From NCBI RefSeq assembly GCF_030812885.1, contig NZ_JAUSTO010000001.1:217389-281388 (forward strand): a DNA stretch of 64,000 bases, written 5' to 3'. A program made the translations under genes and the position numbers. Shown here in pieces: positions 50,643-59,113 of the stretch; within the stretch, counting starts at the first letter, position 1, and each line of letters opens with the position of its first letter. The DNA is from Moryella indoligenes (GTDB lineage: Bacteria; Bacillota; Clostridia; Lachnospirales; Lachnospiraceae). Under the pieces are notes generated by a model. It was not told the DNA's origin. It made no database searches and saw only the letters and a list, made by a program, of their open reading frames with translations.

Positions 50643-51614
50643 TCAGTTTACAAGATCTCTCGGTTTTTTTCCATCCAGCATGGCAAAAAGATTTTGTAGC
50701 GCATATTCCTTCAGCGCGCGGAAGGACTCCACGGAGATGTAGGATACATGCGGCGTCACATAGATACCGGGCGTATTCAGAATCGCCTCATCCCCTCTGG
50801 GAGGCTCGTTTTTGATCACGTCAAGGACCGCGCCTTCAATCTCGCGCCCCTTTACTGCCTCTATGAGCTCCCGCTCATTCACCACCCGACCGCGCGAGGT
50901 GTTGATCAGCCATGCGGTATTTTTCATCATTTCAAACTCATGCTTCCCGATTCTGTCCTCATTTTCAACACAACCCTTCAGATTAATGCTGACATAGTCT
51001 GCGCACCGGAAGCCCTCCTCCCAGCTCAGCTTCTCCACATTCAATGCCTTCATCTCTGCCGCTGAGACATATTCATCATATGCAGCGACACGCATGCCGA
51101 GCTGATTGGCTCTCTCTGCTACAGCCTTTCCAATGACTCCCAGTCCTACAATGAGCAAGGTCTCTTTTCTGAGCCTGTGCCGGTTCTCGGCTGCCGCCAT
51201 GGCTCCCCAGCAACCGTTTCTCACATTTTCCACAGCACAGCTGCTGTAGGCCGCGATCCGCTTGTTCACAAAAAACATTGCCGCGAGCACGTAATCGGCC
51301 AGATCCTCCGCACAGTATCCGCTGATATTTGTGACGCTGATGCCTCTGGCTCTCGCTGCCTCTGTGTCAATGCGGTCATAGCCGCCGCCATAGACAGCGA
51401 TTCCCTTACAGCGCTCCAGCCGCCCCATGACGGATGCCGGAATATTGGCGTAGACCTGAGCCAGGATGCCATCTGCCCGATATCCGAATGCCTCAAGATC
51501 CTTTTCATAATTGTAGCCTGAAGTACGTATTTCAACTCCCGGATACTTTTTCTGCAGCTCCTCCATCTCCAGGTCATAGTCCTTCCATTCCTCATCAATA
51601 ATCCAGATAAGCAT
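50643..51614 (-). CDS. D-isomer-specific 2-hydroxyacid dehydrogenase
   Basis: The 323-residue enzyme has the NAD-binding motif VGLGVIGKAVAERANQLGMRV, the active-site Arg in YVSINLKGCVENEDRIG... NTSRGRVVNERELIEAV, Glu in VLDVIKNEPP, and the catalytic His in TPHVSYIS. It reduces a 2-ketoacid to the D-hydroxyacid or the reverse, in the cytoplasm. Its place among AcnX and TRAP genes implies action on the imported or dehydrated acid. The precise substrate is unknown. Confidence 0.93.
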   Translation of the reverse strand: MLIWIIDEEWKDYDLEMEELQKKYPGVEIRTSGYNYEKDLEAFGYRADGILAQVYANIPASVMGRLERCKGIAVYGGGYDRIDTEAARARGISVTNISGYCAEDLADYVLAAMFFVNKRIAAYSSCAVENVRNGCWGAMAAAENRHRLRKETLLIVGLGVIGKAVAERANQLGMRVAAYDEYVSAAEMKALNVEKLSWEEGFRCADYVSINLKGCVENEDRIGKHEFEMMKNTAWLINTSRGRVVNERELIEAVKGREIEGAVLDVIKNEPPRGDEAILNTPGIYVTPHVSYISVESFRALKEYALQNLFAMLDGKKPRDLVN

Positions 51615-51632
51615 ACGACACCTCCTCTTAAG

Positions 51633-52901
51633 TTATAAGAATATCATGGTCATAGGGGCAAAATAAGTGACCAGAAGCAACACGACAAGCAGCGCAGCAA
51701 TCATTTTTACAATCTCTCTGGAGAGCGCCTCCATCTTTACCTTTGAGATAGCTGTGGCAACAAACAGGTTGATCCCATACGGCGGGGTGCAGAAGCCTAT
51801 TGCCAGATTCATAGTCAGCATAATACCAAAAGTAATAGGACTCATTCCGAACCCTTTTGCAATTGGAAGAAGAATTGGTGTAAGTATAATGGTCGCCGGT
51901 ATATTGTCAATGAACATTCCGACCAGGAGCAGCAGAATATTGATCATCAAAAGCACCAGAATCCCATTATTACTCAGACCTGTGATCACAGCCGCGATTT
52001 TCAGAGGGATCTGCTCCATTGTAAGCAGAGCGGCAAAGGCAGTAGAGAGCCCCACCATAAACGTAGTGGCCCCATTGATTACAACTGCATCCCTGACGGC
52101 CTTATAAGCCCCCGCAAGATTCAATTCCTTATAAACGAAAACACCGATCACAAAAGAATACACCACTGAAATAACAGCTGCCTCAGTTGGAGTGAACTTT
52201 CCGGAATAGATTCCCCCCAGAATAATAACAGGCGAAAGTATCGCCCAGAAGGCTTCCTTAAAGGACTGTACGATCTCTTTTAGGCTTGCCCGCCTTTCAT
52301 TCCCTTTGTAACCCTTTTTCTTTGATACCAGATAGCAGACGATCATCAGTGCAATTCCCATCATAATGCCAGGCAAAAAACCAGCAGTGAACATATCTGT
52401 GATAGAAGAGCCGGATACAACGCCATATATAACAAAGGGAACTGACGGAGGTATAATAACCCCTATTGTTCCGGCCGCTGCGGTGAGAGCAGCAGAAAAC
52501 GACTTGCTATATCCATGCTCTACCATCTGAGGGATCATAAATGCACCGACGGCTGAAACGGTCGCAACAGCTGAGCCGGAAATGGCTGCAAAGAACATAC
52601 ATACCACAATCGTAACCATGCCGAGGCCACCTGTGATATGGCCGATGAAGCTCTCGAAAAAATTGACCAGCCGTCGGGCAATCCCACCGCTGCTCATCAG
52701 GTTTCCAGCCAGCATAAAAAACGGAATCGCCAGAAGCGGAAATGAATCAACACCGGCAATCGCATTCTGAGATATCAGCAGTGTCGGCATATCCGTAAAG
52801 TTCAGCATCGTAATCAGCGTCACAATGCCAATTGCATATCCAATCGGCACGCTGAGAAACAGCAGTACAAAGAATAAACCAAATAAAAATAAAGCTTCCA
52901 T
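51633..52901 (-). CDS. dctM: TRAP transporter large permease (DctM family), second system
   Basis: The 422-residue protein has about 12 membrane helices and the DctM motifs SFPLLAIPFFMLAGNLMSSGG, SGSAVATVSAVGAFMIPQM, GVIIPPSVPFVIYGVVSG and MTMNLAIGFCTPPYGINLFVA. It is the ion-coupled permease of the second TRAP transporter and is 3 bp from the small permease. The sequence is clearly different from that of the 9819-11147 copy, so the two systems were acquired separately rather than duplicated here. Confidence 0.94.
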   Translation of the reverse strand: MEALFLFGLFFVLLFLSVPIGYAIGIVTLITMLNFTDMPTLLISQNAIAGVDSFPLLAIPFFMLAGNLMSSGGIARRLVNFFESFIGHITGGLGMVTIVVCMFFAAISGSAVATVSAVGAFMIPQMVEHGYSKSFSAALTAAAGTIGVIIPPSVPFVIYGVVSGSSITDMFTAGFLPGIMMGIALMIVCYLVSKKKGYKGNERRASLKEIVQSFKEAFWAILSPVIILGGIYSGKFTPTEAAVISVVYSFVIGVFVYKELNLAGAYKAVRDAVVINGATTFMVGLSTAFAALLTMEQIPLKIAAVITGLSNNGILVLLMINILLLLVGMFIDNIPATIILTPILLPIAKGFGMSPITFGIMLTMNLAIGFCTPPYGINLFVATAISKVKMEALSREIVKMIAALLVVLLLVTYFAPMTMIFL

Positions 52902-52904
52902 ATG

Positions 52905-53402
52905 TTACTCCTCCCACTGTATTCCCTTAATCGCACACCTCACTTGCTCCGCTAGAGTTTCCAGAAGCTTAACGCTCAGCACAAATGCACTCAGCGGCAG
53001 CACGGAATATACACAGGTCAAAGGGATTCTCATACCGGAGGAGAGCGCCTTCCTCGCCGCCATGGAGCTACACACCTCACTGCCCTTAATAACTAAAAAC
53101 ACATTGAAGCTAAACCACATCAGATTAATCAGAATTTTTAATATCTCCCTTGCTCTGGGCCTCTTCAGAAGAGAAAATATCATTTCAACCCTGATGTGCT
53201 CTTTTGCGCTGTAAGCCAGGCTGGCCCCAATCCAGATCTGCCAGATGAAAATATACCGTGCAAGCTCCTCTGACCAGGACAATGAGGCATTAAAAACAGA
53301 GCGCATGATAATTTGAAAGAATATAAGCAAGGTATTGAAGACCAGACTTGCAACCAAGACTCTTTCCTCAAACAGGGAGAGCGCAGCTACTATTTTTTTC
53401 AT
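52905..53402 (-). CDS. dctQ: TRAP transporter small permease (DctQ family), second system
   Basis: The 165-residue protein has four helices with NASLSWSEELARYIFIWQIWIGASLAYS, the W-x-E-E-x-x-R DctQ signature, and EHIRVEMIFSLL. It lies between the binding protein and DctM genes in one operon. Length and topology are normal. Confidence 0.92.
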   Translation of the reverse strand: MKKIVAALSLFEERVLVASLVFNTLLIFFQIIMRSVFNASLSWSEELARYIFIWQIWIGASLAYSAKEHIRVEMIFSLLKRPRAREILKILINLMWFSFNVFLVIKGSEVCSSMAARKALSSGMRIPLTCVYSVLPLSAFVLSVKLLETLAEQVRCAIKGIQWEE

Positions 53403-53473
53403 GAATTTACCCCTTCAGGAAATACTGCTGTGAAGCTTTGAAACAACCAGGCCTCACAGCAGCATAAACTCAG

Positions 53474-54538
53474 TTACTGATTGTACTTTTCACACATATC
53501 GAAGAGCTCTTTCCCAAATTGGCTTTCATACTTCTCATACATCGGAACCAATGCCTCTTTAAATGCCTTTTTCTGATCTTCACTTAAAATATTGGTCTGG
53601 AGTCCTCCCTCCGTCTCCAGATCCTTAATCGCCTTTTCATTGTCCTCCAGTTCCATATTGCGCTGTTCATCGACATAGTTCTTTGCCTCCTCCTTCAGAA
53701 TCGTCTTCTGATCTTCACTCAGGCTCTGGAACTTCGCATCGTTTATGATAAAGGCAAGGAAGTTGTGCACGTGCTCATCAATTGTAGAGTACTTCTGAAC
53801 CTCATAAAACTTATTTGCAAAGGTAAGGGACGGCGGATTCTCCTGTGCCTCAACCGTTCCCTGCTGAAGTCCGGTATACAGCTCTGTAAAGCTCATCGGT
53901 GTCGGATTGGCTCCCAGTGTTTTATAAAAATCTATAAAAATGGGACTCTCCATAACCCTCATCTTGACTCCTTTTAAATCCTCCGGTTTTTCTATTGCGC
54001 CTGTATTTGTAGTTGTACTTCTGGGACCATTGTAGCTGTAGCCCAGGATATCTATTCCGTTTTGTACAACCTTCTCCGAGAGATAGGCCCCAACCTCATT
54101 ATCCAGTGCATCAAATGCCGCCTTCGAGCTTGTAAACAGATAGGGCATATCCAGCACACCAAATTCTTCTGAATAGGCAGTTAAAACTGAGGTAGAGGGC
54201 AGTGCCATATCCAGTGATCCCATCGCAACTGATTCTGTAAGCTGCACATCACCTCCCAGCGCGCCGTTGGGAAAGATATCTATTTTCAGGCTCCCTCCAC
54301 TTCTTTCTTCCACATTCTTTTTAAAATTCAGCAACGCTTTATGTGTAGATCTGTCCTCGGGCTCTACATGTCCGATCTTCAGCACGACCGCATCCTCAGC
54401 AGCAGCTCCCTGCTGCGCTTCCCCCGCTGTTTCATTCTGTGCAGCACCTGCATCAGTTCCCTGTGTCTTCCCTCCGCACGCAGCCAGGGTAACTGCAAAA
54501 AGTCCCACTGCTAATAATGTAACCAGATTTTTTTTCAT
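53474..54538 (-). CDS. dctP: TRAP transporter solute-binding lipoprotein (DctP family), second system
   Basis: Start at 54538 follows GAGGAGG. The 354-residue precursor has a signal (KKNLVTLLAVGLFAVT) and lipobox LAAC-GG. DctP motifs follow: IGHVEPEDRSTHKALLNFKK, GGDVQLTESVAMGSLDMALPS, LKGVKMRVMESPIFIDFYKTLGANPTPM with the carboxylate-binding Arg, and LYTGLQQGTVEAQENP. The operon context (aconitase X, hydroxyacid dehydrogenase) suggests a hydroxylated acid or hydroxy-imino acid ligand. Confidence 0.93.
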   Translation of the reverse strand: MKKNLVTLLAVGLFAVTLAACGGKTQGTDAGAAQNETAGEAQQGAAAEDAVVLKIGHVEPEDRSTHKALLNFKKNVEERSGGSLKIDIFPNGALGGDVQLTESVAMGSLDMALPSTSVLTAYSEEFGVLDMPYLFTSSKAAFDALDNEVGAYLSEKVVQNGIDILGYSYNGPRSTTTNTGAIEKPEDLKGVKMRVMESPIFIDFYKTLGANPTPMSFTELYTGLQQGTVEAQENPPSLTFANKFYEVQKYSTIDEHVHNFLAFIINDAKFQSLSEDQKTILKEEAKNYVDEQRNMELEDNEKAIKDLETEGGLQTNILSEDQKKAFKEALVPMYEKYESQFGKELFDMCEKYNQ

Positions 54539-54604
54539 AAGTTCCTCCTCTTCCATTTCTATTTGTATGTTTGTGTACCTTTGCTTCCAGTGTTTCCTGA
54601 GCTA

Positions 54605-55006
54605 TTACTCTATAATCACCTCTTCATGATCCGCGTCTACCGTCACAATATCACCCTCTCTGACATCCTGATAGAACTGAGGGTCCACCTGATCCACCAT
54701 CGGAATTTCAAACAGAATCGCGCTTGTCACCAGAACGGTCTCCGGTCTCTCTACGATCATGGCATAGGGCTGATTCTCATGCTTCATCAGCTGAAACAGA
54801 CCGTCCGCCTGTACCACTGAGCTTCCCTTGCCGCTCGGAAACGCAAGCACCTTGTTTGCAATGATCTTCCCGCAGAGATCATGTGCCTGTTCGATCACCT
54901 CTCCGGTCTCTGGCCGAATCAGATAAAACATTACATCATCCTTCGACAGCACAATTTCTGCTTTTGCACATCCATCCGATATCTTATGGCAATGATATTT
55001 TTTCAT
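54605..55006 (-). CDS. Aconitase X small (swivel) subunit
   Basis: The 133-residue protein matches the DUF126/AcnX swivelling domain: a beta-rich fold with GKIIANKVLAFPSGKGSSVVQADGLFQLM holding the conserved Ser, and PMVDQVDPQFYQDVREGDIVTVDAD near the end. It pairs with the large subunit, whose stop overlaps its start by one base (TAATG). In bacteria the two-subunit form has been shown to dehydrate cis-3-hydroxy-L-proline; other substrates exist. Confidence 0.9.
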   Translation of the reverse strand: MKKYHCHKISDGCAKAEIVLSKDDVMFYLIRPETGEVIEQAHDLCGKIIANKVLAFPSGKGSSVVQADGLFQLMKHENQPYAMIVERPETVLVTSAILFEIPMVDQVDPQFYQDVREGDIVTVDADHEEVIIE

Positions 55007-56211
55007 TATCGAACCTCCCCGCTAACTGCCGCCTCAATACAGGTGTCCAGATCTCTGATTACAAAGTGAATATCTCTTCTCTGTGGGTAATATGCACACT
55101 TGGGAGACTCTGTCACTCCGACCTTTCCTTTCAGAAAGTGCCAGCAGGGCTGATCCGGACAGCTGTCCGGAACGATATGCGCGCCAACAGCCTCAAGCGC
55201 ATCATATATCCCCATCCTCTGCGCCATCTGCTCCACATGGCTCGAGGTCAGAATCCACATATCCTTCTTCAGTTTTCTGTCTCCTATTCTGCTGAGAATA
55301 TGCCGGCACTCCTCCAGCGTGAAGTGCGGACATCCAAACATTGCGAAATCAATCTCCCTGTTTCCCTTAAGAGATATTTCCTCCAGCACCTCCTCGAAAT
55401 CCTGATCCGTTATTGTGACAACTCTCTCCGGCTCTTTTCCGCCAAACGCAGTCTCAAGATCCGGTGCTTCCGGTGTAAAGCCTGCAATGTGGTACATGTC
55501 ATAGGCACCCGAGGTATTCAGCTCTGCGCCGAGATTTCTGAGAGCCTCCTTGCTGATGTTCTCCGGCAGGCCGGTGAAAACCGGAATGCCATGGCCTATC
55601 TTCTTCCCGCACATACCCAGAATGTGATAGCAGTAATCGTTCTTCATCTCCGCTTCCACATTCACCAGTATAGTTCCTCTGCGATTTTCATCAAAGAGCA
55701 GACCATACTCCGGTACATAGCCGGTAATTGCCGCAAACAGAGCGGAGTTTGCTCCCTCTCTGTTGGATCGGGCTCCCCAGACTGCATTTACAAAGGGAGT
55801 TGCACTGGACTCAGAAAACGCACAGACCTCTCCAAAGGTTGGGACATTGGTGTCAATATAAGGTGTACAATTATAACTGAGCTGGGCTCCCAGAGCCCGA
55901 TACGCCTTTTCTGTTCTTTCCATCATCCTGTAATCTTCATCGCTGACCTTCTGAATCCTCTTAAAGTAAGAGAGACAAAATCCCGGGTTTACCGTGGGCG
56001 TCACACGACATTTTGCTCCGAGCCCGACCATTTTTTCAGCCAGCCACAGATCCGCATCCTGATTGCTCAGCGCTACATGAGCCCTTGTAATCGGAACCAT
56101 GCGCTCAGCACCGAAAGATTCTCCAATCGCCACCTGAATTTTCATGGCAAGTTGTGCGCCCTCGCCATATCTTCCCTCCAGCAGATCCCGTTGATCCTGT
56201 GTCAGTTTCAT
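55006..56211 (-). CDS. Aconitase X catalytic (large) subunit
   Basis: Start at 56211 follows GGGAGGT. The 401-residue protein is a DUF521/AcnX enzyme: MKLTQDQRDLLEGRYGEGAQ, VPITRAHVALSNQDADLWLAEKM, YNCTPYIDTNVPTFGE and ESSATPFVNAVWGARSNREG. Cysteines in YNCTPY, FGCPHFTLEE and DSCPDQPC are placed to ligate an Fe-S cluster as in cis-3-hydroxyproline dehydratase. It is the first gene of the seven-gene operon (AcnX large, small, DctP, Q, M, dehydrogenase, GntR). It probably dehydrates the acid brought in by the TRAP carrier. Confidence 0.92.
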   Translation of the reverse strand: MKLTQDQRDLLEGRYGEGAQLAMKIQVAIGESFGAERMVPITRAHVALSNQDADLWLAEKMVGLGAKCRVTPTVNPGFCLSYFKRIQKVSDEDYRMMERTEKAYRALGAQLSYNCTPYIDTNVPTFGEVCAFSESSATPFVNAVWGARSNREGANSALFAAITGYVPEYGLLFDENRRGTILVNVEAEMKNDYCYHILGMCGKKIGHGIPVFTGLPENISKEALRNLGAELNTSGAYDMYHIAGFTPEAPDLETAFGGKEPERVVTITDQDFEEVLEEISLKGNREIDFAMFGCPHFTLEECRHILSRIGDRKLKKDMWILTSSHVEQMAQRMGIYDALEAVGAHIVPDSCPDQPCWHFLKGKVGVTESPKCAYYPQRRDIHFVIRDLDTCIEAAVSGEVR

Positions 56212-56246
56212 GATTACCTCCCGCAAATTATTTCCTCTTTAAGGAT

Positions 56247-56296
56247 GTATACTTCTTGTATTCTTTAAGTATGCTTCTCTTCTCTCCCTTTGTCAA
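56247..56296 (-). promoter_or_regulatory. Promoter and candidate operator of the aconitase-X/TRAP operon
   Basis: On the minus strand TTGACA (56291-56296) and CATACT (56268-56273) are 17 bp apart. Just downstream an imperfect palindrome GAATAC-N5-GTATAC (56247-56263) overlaps the expected start site, flanked by two direct CTTTAAG repeats (56237-56243, 56263-56269). The placement suits repression by the operon's own GntR protein. Confidence 0.65.
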
Positions 56297-56364
56297 TATC
56301 GCTATTATTATCATTTTTTCTTCAGATTTTTGTGCATATTTTTATTACAGGCGTTTTACTCCAC

Positions 56365-56397
56365 AAAAAAGAAGAGACCGAATTATTCGATCTCTTC
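56365..56397 (-). terminator. Terminator of the metY/ATP-grasp operon
   Basis: On the minus strand a 12-bp stem GAAGAGATCGAA/TTCGGTCTCTTC (one G-U) with a 3-nt loop is followed by TTTTTT. It lies 24 bp after the ATP-grasp stop. Confidence 0.92.
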
Positions 56398-56420
56398 TGC
56401 CATCGCTATTCTTCTATCTC

Positions 56421-57611
56421 TTATCTCTTCTTCTGCACGTACTTCACAAAGCTCTCCGCTTCCTCAAAGGAAGCAAATCTTGCTGTGTACATCCGGTTTC
56501 CCATCGTCGGAGCCATGATCTCCGGCATTTCCTCCGCCATGACAATCTGACGTCCGAACTTCGCCTGTATGTCCTGCGTGCTGTGCAGGTAGTTGTAGCG
56601 GTCTCTCTGCCCGGCATAGACGCAGTAGTGGTCGTGCCGCGGATCAGAGAGCACATTTGCATCCAGTGCAATCATGTCCGCCCAGATCTGGTACACATCT
56701 GTTGCATGAGCATAGTTCATCATGTCTGTGGTGTAACCGCCCGCCGGTCGCATATTGACCTCGAGCCCCACATAATCTCCCAGCTCACCGAGTCCCGGCT
56801 TCGCCTCCGTCAGCCGAAAAAACTCCAGATGGACAAAGCGGCTCCGGACACCAAAGGCCTCCACCGTAGCCCGCCCGATCTCTCGAAACTTCTCCGGCAT
56901 CTCGGCCATAACGCAGTAAGAAAGATCCCTCTGCTCATTCACAATATCTGCAATGGACGGCGGCCACACGGTCTCCGATTCAAAAAGCGGCTCCCCATAG
57001 GAATCAATGATTGCATCGTAGCAGCAGATATCGCCCTCGACGAACTCCTCCATCACGTAGCGCTCCTCCGGGAGCTCCTCGAAGAAGTGCGCAAGCATCT
57101 TCTTATTCTCCAGCTTCCAGGTATGGCGGGAGCCCAGGCCCTCGTCCGGCTTTATAATGACCGGATATCCCACCTCTCGGATAAAGTCCTCCGCGGCCTT
57201 CCTATCACTCACAATGATATGTTTCGGTACGGGCACACCGGCTTTTTTATAAAACTGCTTCATCTCCGACTTGCTGCGGAAACGACTCACATCCGAGGCC
57301 TGAACACCGGTCTTGATATTGAAATCCGTGCGGAGACGTGCGTCCTGACGCAGCCAATACTCATTATTTGATTCAATCCAGTCGATCTTTCCATACTTGA
57401 AGGAAAAAAAGGCAACGGCGCGGAACATCTGATCATAATCCTGCATGGAATCCACACGGTAGTACTCCGTCAGCACAGAGGTGAGCTCCGGATCCAGAGA
57501 CGCATAGGGTATATCTCCGATGCCGAGTACATTTACCCCATCCTTGTGCAGACGGTCACAGTATTTCCAGTGATTGCTGGGAAAATGGGGGGATATGAAG
57601 ATAAAGTTCAT
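56421..57611 (-). CDS. ATP-grasp ligase of unknown substrate
   Basis: The 396-residue protein has the ATP-grasp fold: an N-terminal domain (FIFISPHFPSNHWKYCDRL), a central ATP-binding part with KKAGVPVPKH, GYPVIIKPDEGLGSRHTWKL and ERYVMEEFVEGDICCYDAII, and the metal-binding Glu/Asn pair in VGLEVNMRPAGGYTTDM. Family members join a carboxylate to an amine or thiol through an acyl phosphate. It overlaps metY by 4 bp (ATGA), so its substrate may be a sulfur amino acid or a derivative. I do not recognise a more specific name. Confidence 0.88.
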   Translation of the reverse strand: MNFIFISPHFPSNHWKYCDRLHKDGVNVLGIGDIPYASLDPELTSVLTEYYRVDSMQDYDQMFRAVAFFSFKYGKIDWIESNNEYWLRQDARLRTDFNIKTGVQASDVSRFRSKSEMKQFYKKAGVPVPKHIIVSDRKAAEDFIREVGYPVIIKPDEGLGSRHTWKLENKKMLAHFFEELPEERYVMEEFVEGDICCYDAIIDSYGEPLFESETVWPPSIADIVNEQRDLSYCVMAEMPEKFREIGRATVEAFGVRSRFVHLEFFRLTEAKPGLGELGDYVGLEVNMRPAGGYTTDMMNYAHATDVYQIWADMIALDANVLSDPRHDHYCVYAGQRDRYNYLHSTQDIQAKFGRQIVMAEEMPEIMAPTMGNRMYTARFASFEEAESFVKYVQKKR

Positions 57612-58900
57612 GCGCTTACCTCCAGTGCCTGAGTGATATCTGCGATCAGATCCTCCTTGTCCTCCAAGCCGCAGGAGAGACGAATGAGCCCTGCCGGAAT
57701 GCCCGCCTCCTTAAGCTGCTCCTCCGTGAGCTGTCTGTGCGTGGTGCTCGCCGGATTCAGGCAGCAGCTCCGCGCATCTGCGACATGTGTCTCGATCGCA
57801 ATCAGCTGTAAGGCCCGCATGAAGCGCTCCGCTGCACCGCGTCCGCCCTTCAGCTCAAAGGCCACAACCCCGCAGCCGCCGTTCGGCATATATTTCCTCG
57901 CGAGCTCTGTGTAGGGATTGCCCGGCAGTCCGGGGTAGTTTACAAACTCCACCTCCGGCCGCGTCCGAAGAAATTCTGCGACCGCTCTTCCATTCTCTAC
58001 ATGGCGCGGCATACGCACATGCAGGGACTCCAGTCCCAGATTCAGGTAGAAGGCATTCTGCGGGGACTGAATGCTGCCGAGGTCACGCATCAGCTGTGTC
58101 GTTGCCTTGGTGATAAAAGCGCCCTCCTGTCCGAAGCGCTCCGCGTAAATGATGCCATGATAGGAGTCGTCCGGCTCACAGAGTCCCGGATATTTGTCGG
58201 CGTGTGCCATCCAGTCAAAGTTTCCGCTGTCCACGATGGCGCCGCCGACTGCCACGCCGTGCCCGTCCATGTACTTCGTCGTGGAATGCGTCACAATATC
58301 TGCTCCCCACTCGATCGGCCTCAGATTTACCGGAGTCGGGAAAGTATTGTCTACAATAAGAGGAACCCCATGCGCATGCGCCACCTGTGCAAATTTCTCG
58401 ATGTCCAGCACGGTGAGCGCCGGATTTGCAATGCTCTCGCCGAACACAGCCCGCGTATTCTCGCGGAACGCGGCGTTCAGCTCCTCTTCTCCCGCATCCG
58501 GAGAGACAAAAGTCACATCAATCCCCATCTTTTTCATCGTGACTGCGATCAGATTAAAGGTACCACCATAGATTGAGGAGGACGCCACAATATGGCTGCC
58601 GGTCTCACAGATATTGAAGAGTGCAAAGAAATTGGCCGCCTGTCCGGAGGAAGTCAGCATCGCCGCCGTGCCTCCCTCCAGCGCCGCAATCTTCGCTGCT
58701 ACATAGTCGTTCGTCGGGTTCTGAAGCCGGGTGTAGAAGTAGCCGGACGCCTCCAGATCAAAGAGCCTTCCCATATCCTCCCCGGTGTCGTACTTAAAGG
58801 TTGTGGACTGGACGATCGGAATCTGTCGCGGCCCTCCGTTCTCCGGGCGGTATCCCGCCTGAACACATTTTGTGCTGATTTTATACTCTTTCTCGTCCAT
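57608..58900 (-). CDS. metY: O-acetylhomoserine sulfhydrylase (Cys/Met metabolism PLP enzyme)
   Basis: The 430-residue enzyme is of MetY length and carries YKISTKCVQAGYRPENGGPRQIPIVQSTTF, DLEASGYFYTRLQNPTND, the aromatic/PLP region LTSSGQAANFFALFN and the Schiff-base Lys in DIVTHSTTKYMDGHG. It makes homocysteine from O-acetylhomoserine and sulfide; related paralogs use thiols other than sulfide. GGAGGTG precedes the start. It is followed by the ATP-grasp gene, and no SAM riboswitch was found upstream. Confidence 0.93.
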   Translation of the reverse strand: MDEKEYKISTKCVQAGYRPENGGPRQIPIVQSTTFKYDTGEDMGRLFDLEASGYFYTRLQNPTNDYVAAKIAALEGGTAAMLTSSGQAANFFALFNICETGSHIVASSSIYGGTFNLIAVTMKKMGIDVTFVSPDAGEEELNAAFRENTRAVFGESIANPALTVLDIEKFAQVAHAHGVPLIVDNTFPTPVNLRPIEWGADIVTHSTTKYMDGHGVAVGGAIVDSGNFDWMAHADKYPGLCEPDDSYHGIIYAERFGQEGAFITKATTQLMRDLGSIQSPQNAFYLNLGLESLHVRMPRHVENGRAVAEFLRTRPEVEFVNYPGLPGNPYTELARKYMPNGGCGVVAFELKGGRGAAERFMRALQLIAIETHVADARSCCLNPASTTHRQLTEEQLKEAGIPAGLIRLSCGLEDKEDLIADITQALEVSA

Positions 58901-59031
58901 TACACACCTCCGATTTTTGATTTTTCTGTATTCTACTATATCTACCCTCTCCGCGCAAACAGTTTTCCCTTACTTTTCTGCGCGTTTTCGGCTACACTGA
59001 TTACAGCGCCCGCATGGAGCCCAAAGTGGGA

Positions 59032-59061
59032 TTCAACTCACACGGGAGTATGGAATATAAT
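59032..59061 (+). promoter_or_regulatory. Promoter of the CapA-like gene
   Basis: TTCAAC (59032-59037) and a perfect TATAAT (59056-59061) with an 18-bp spacer lie about 50 bp before the start codon. The rest of 58901-59113 shows no other element. Confidence 0.65.
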
Positions 59062-59113
59062 AGCGTTGTGAAAGCGCGCAGTCAGTTTTACTTCCCTAAA
59101 AAGGAGACGAAGC

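Noticed and set aside
9819..53402. The two TRAP systems as a recent local duplication
   Set aside because: The permease and binding-protein sequences differ throughout and their neighbours are unrelated enzymes.
54883..56268. Plus-strand open frame of 461 codons
   Set aside because: It is antisense to the two aconitase X genes, and its translation has no family features.
58901..59113. SAM-type riboswitch or T-box upstream of metY
   Set aside because: The leader is short and shows neither an S-box core nor a T-box sequence.
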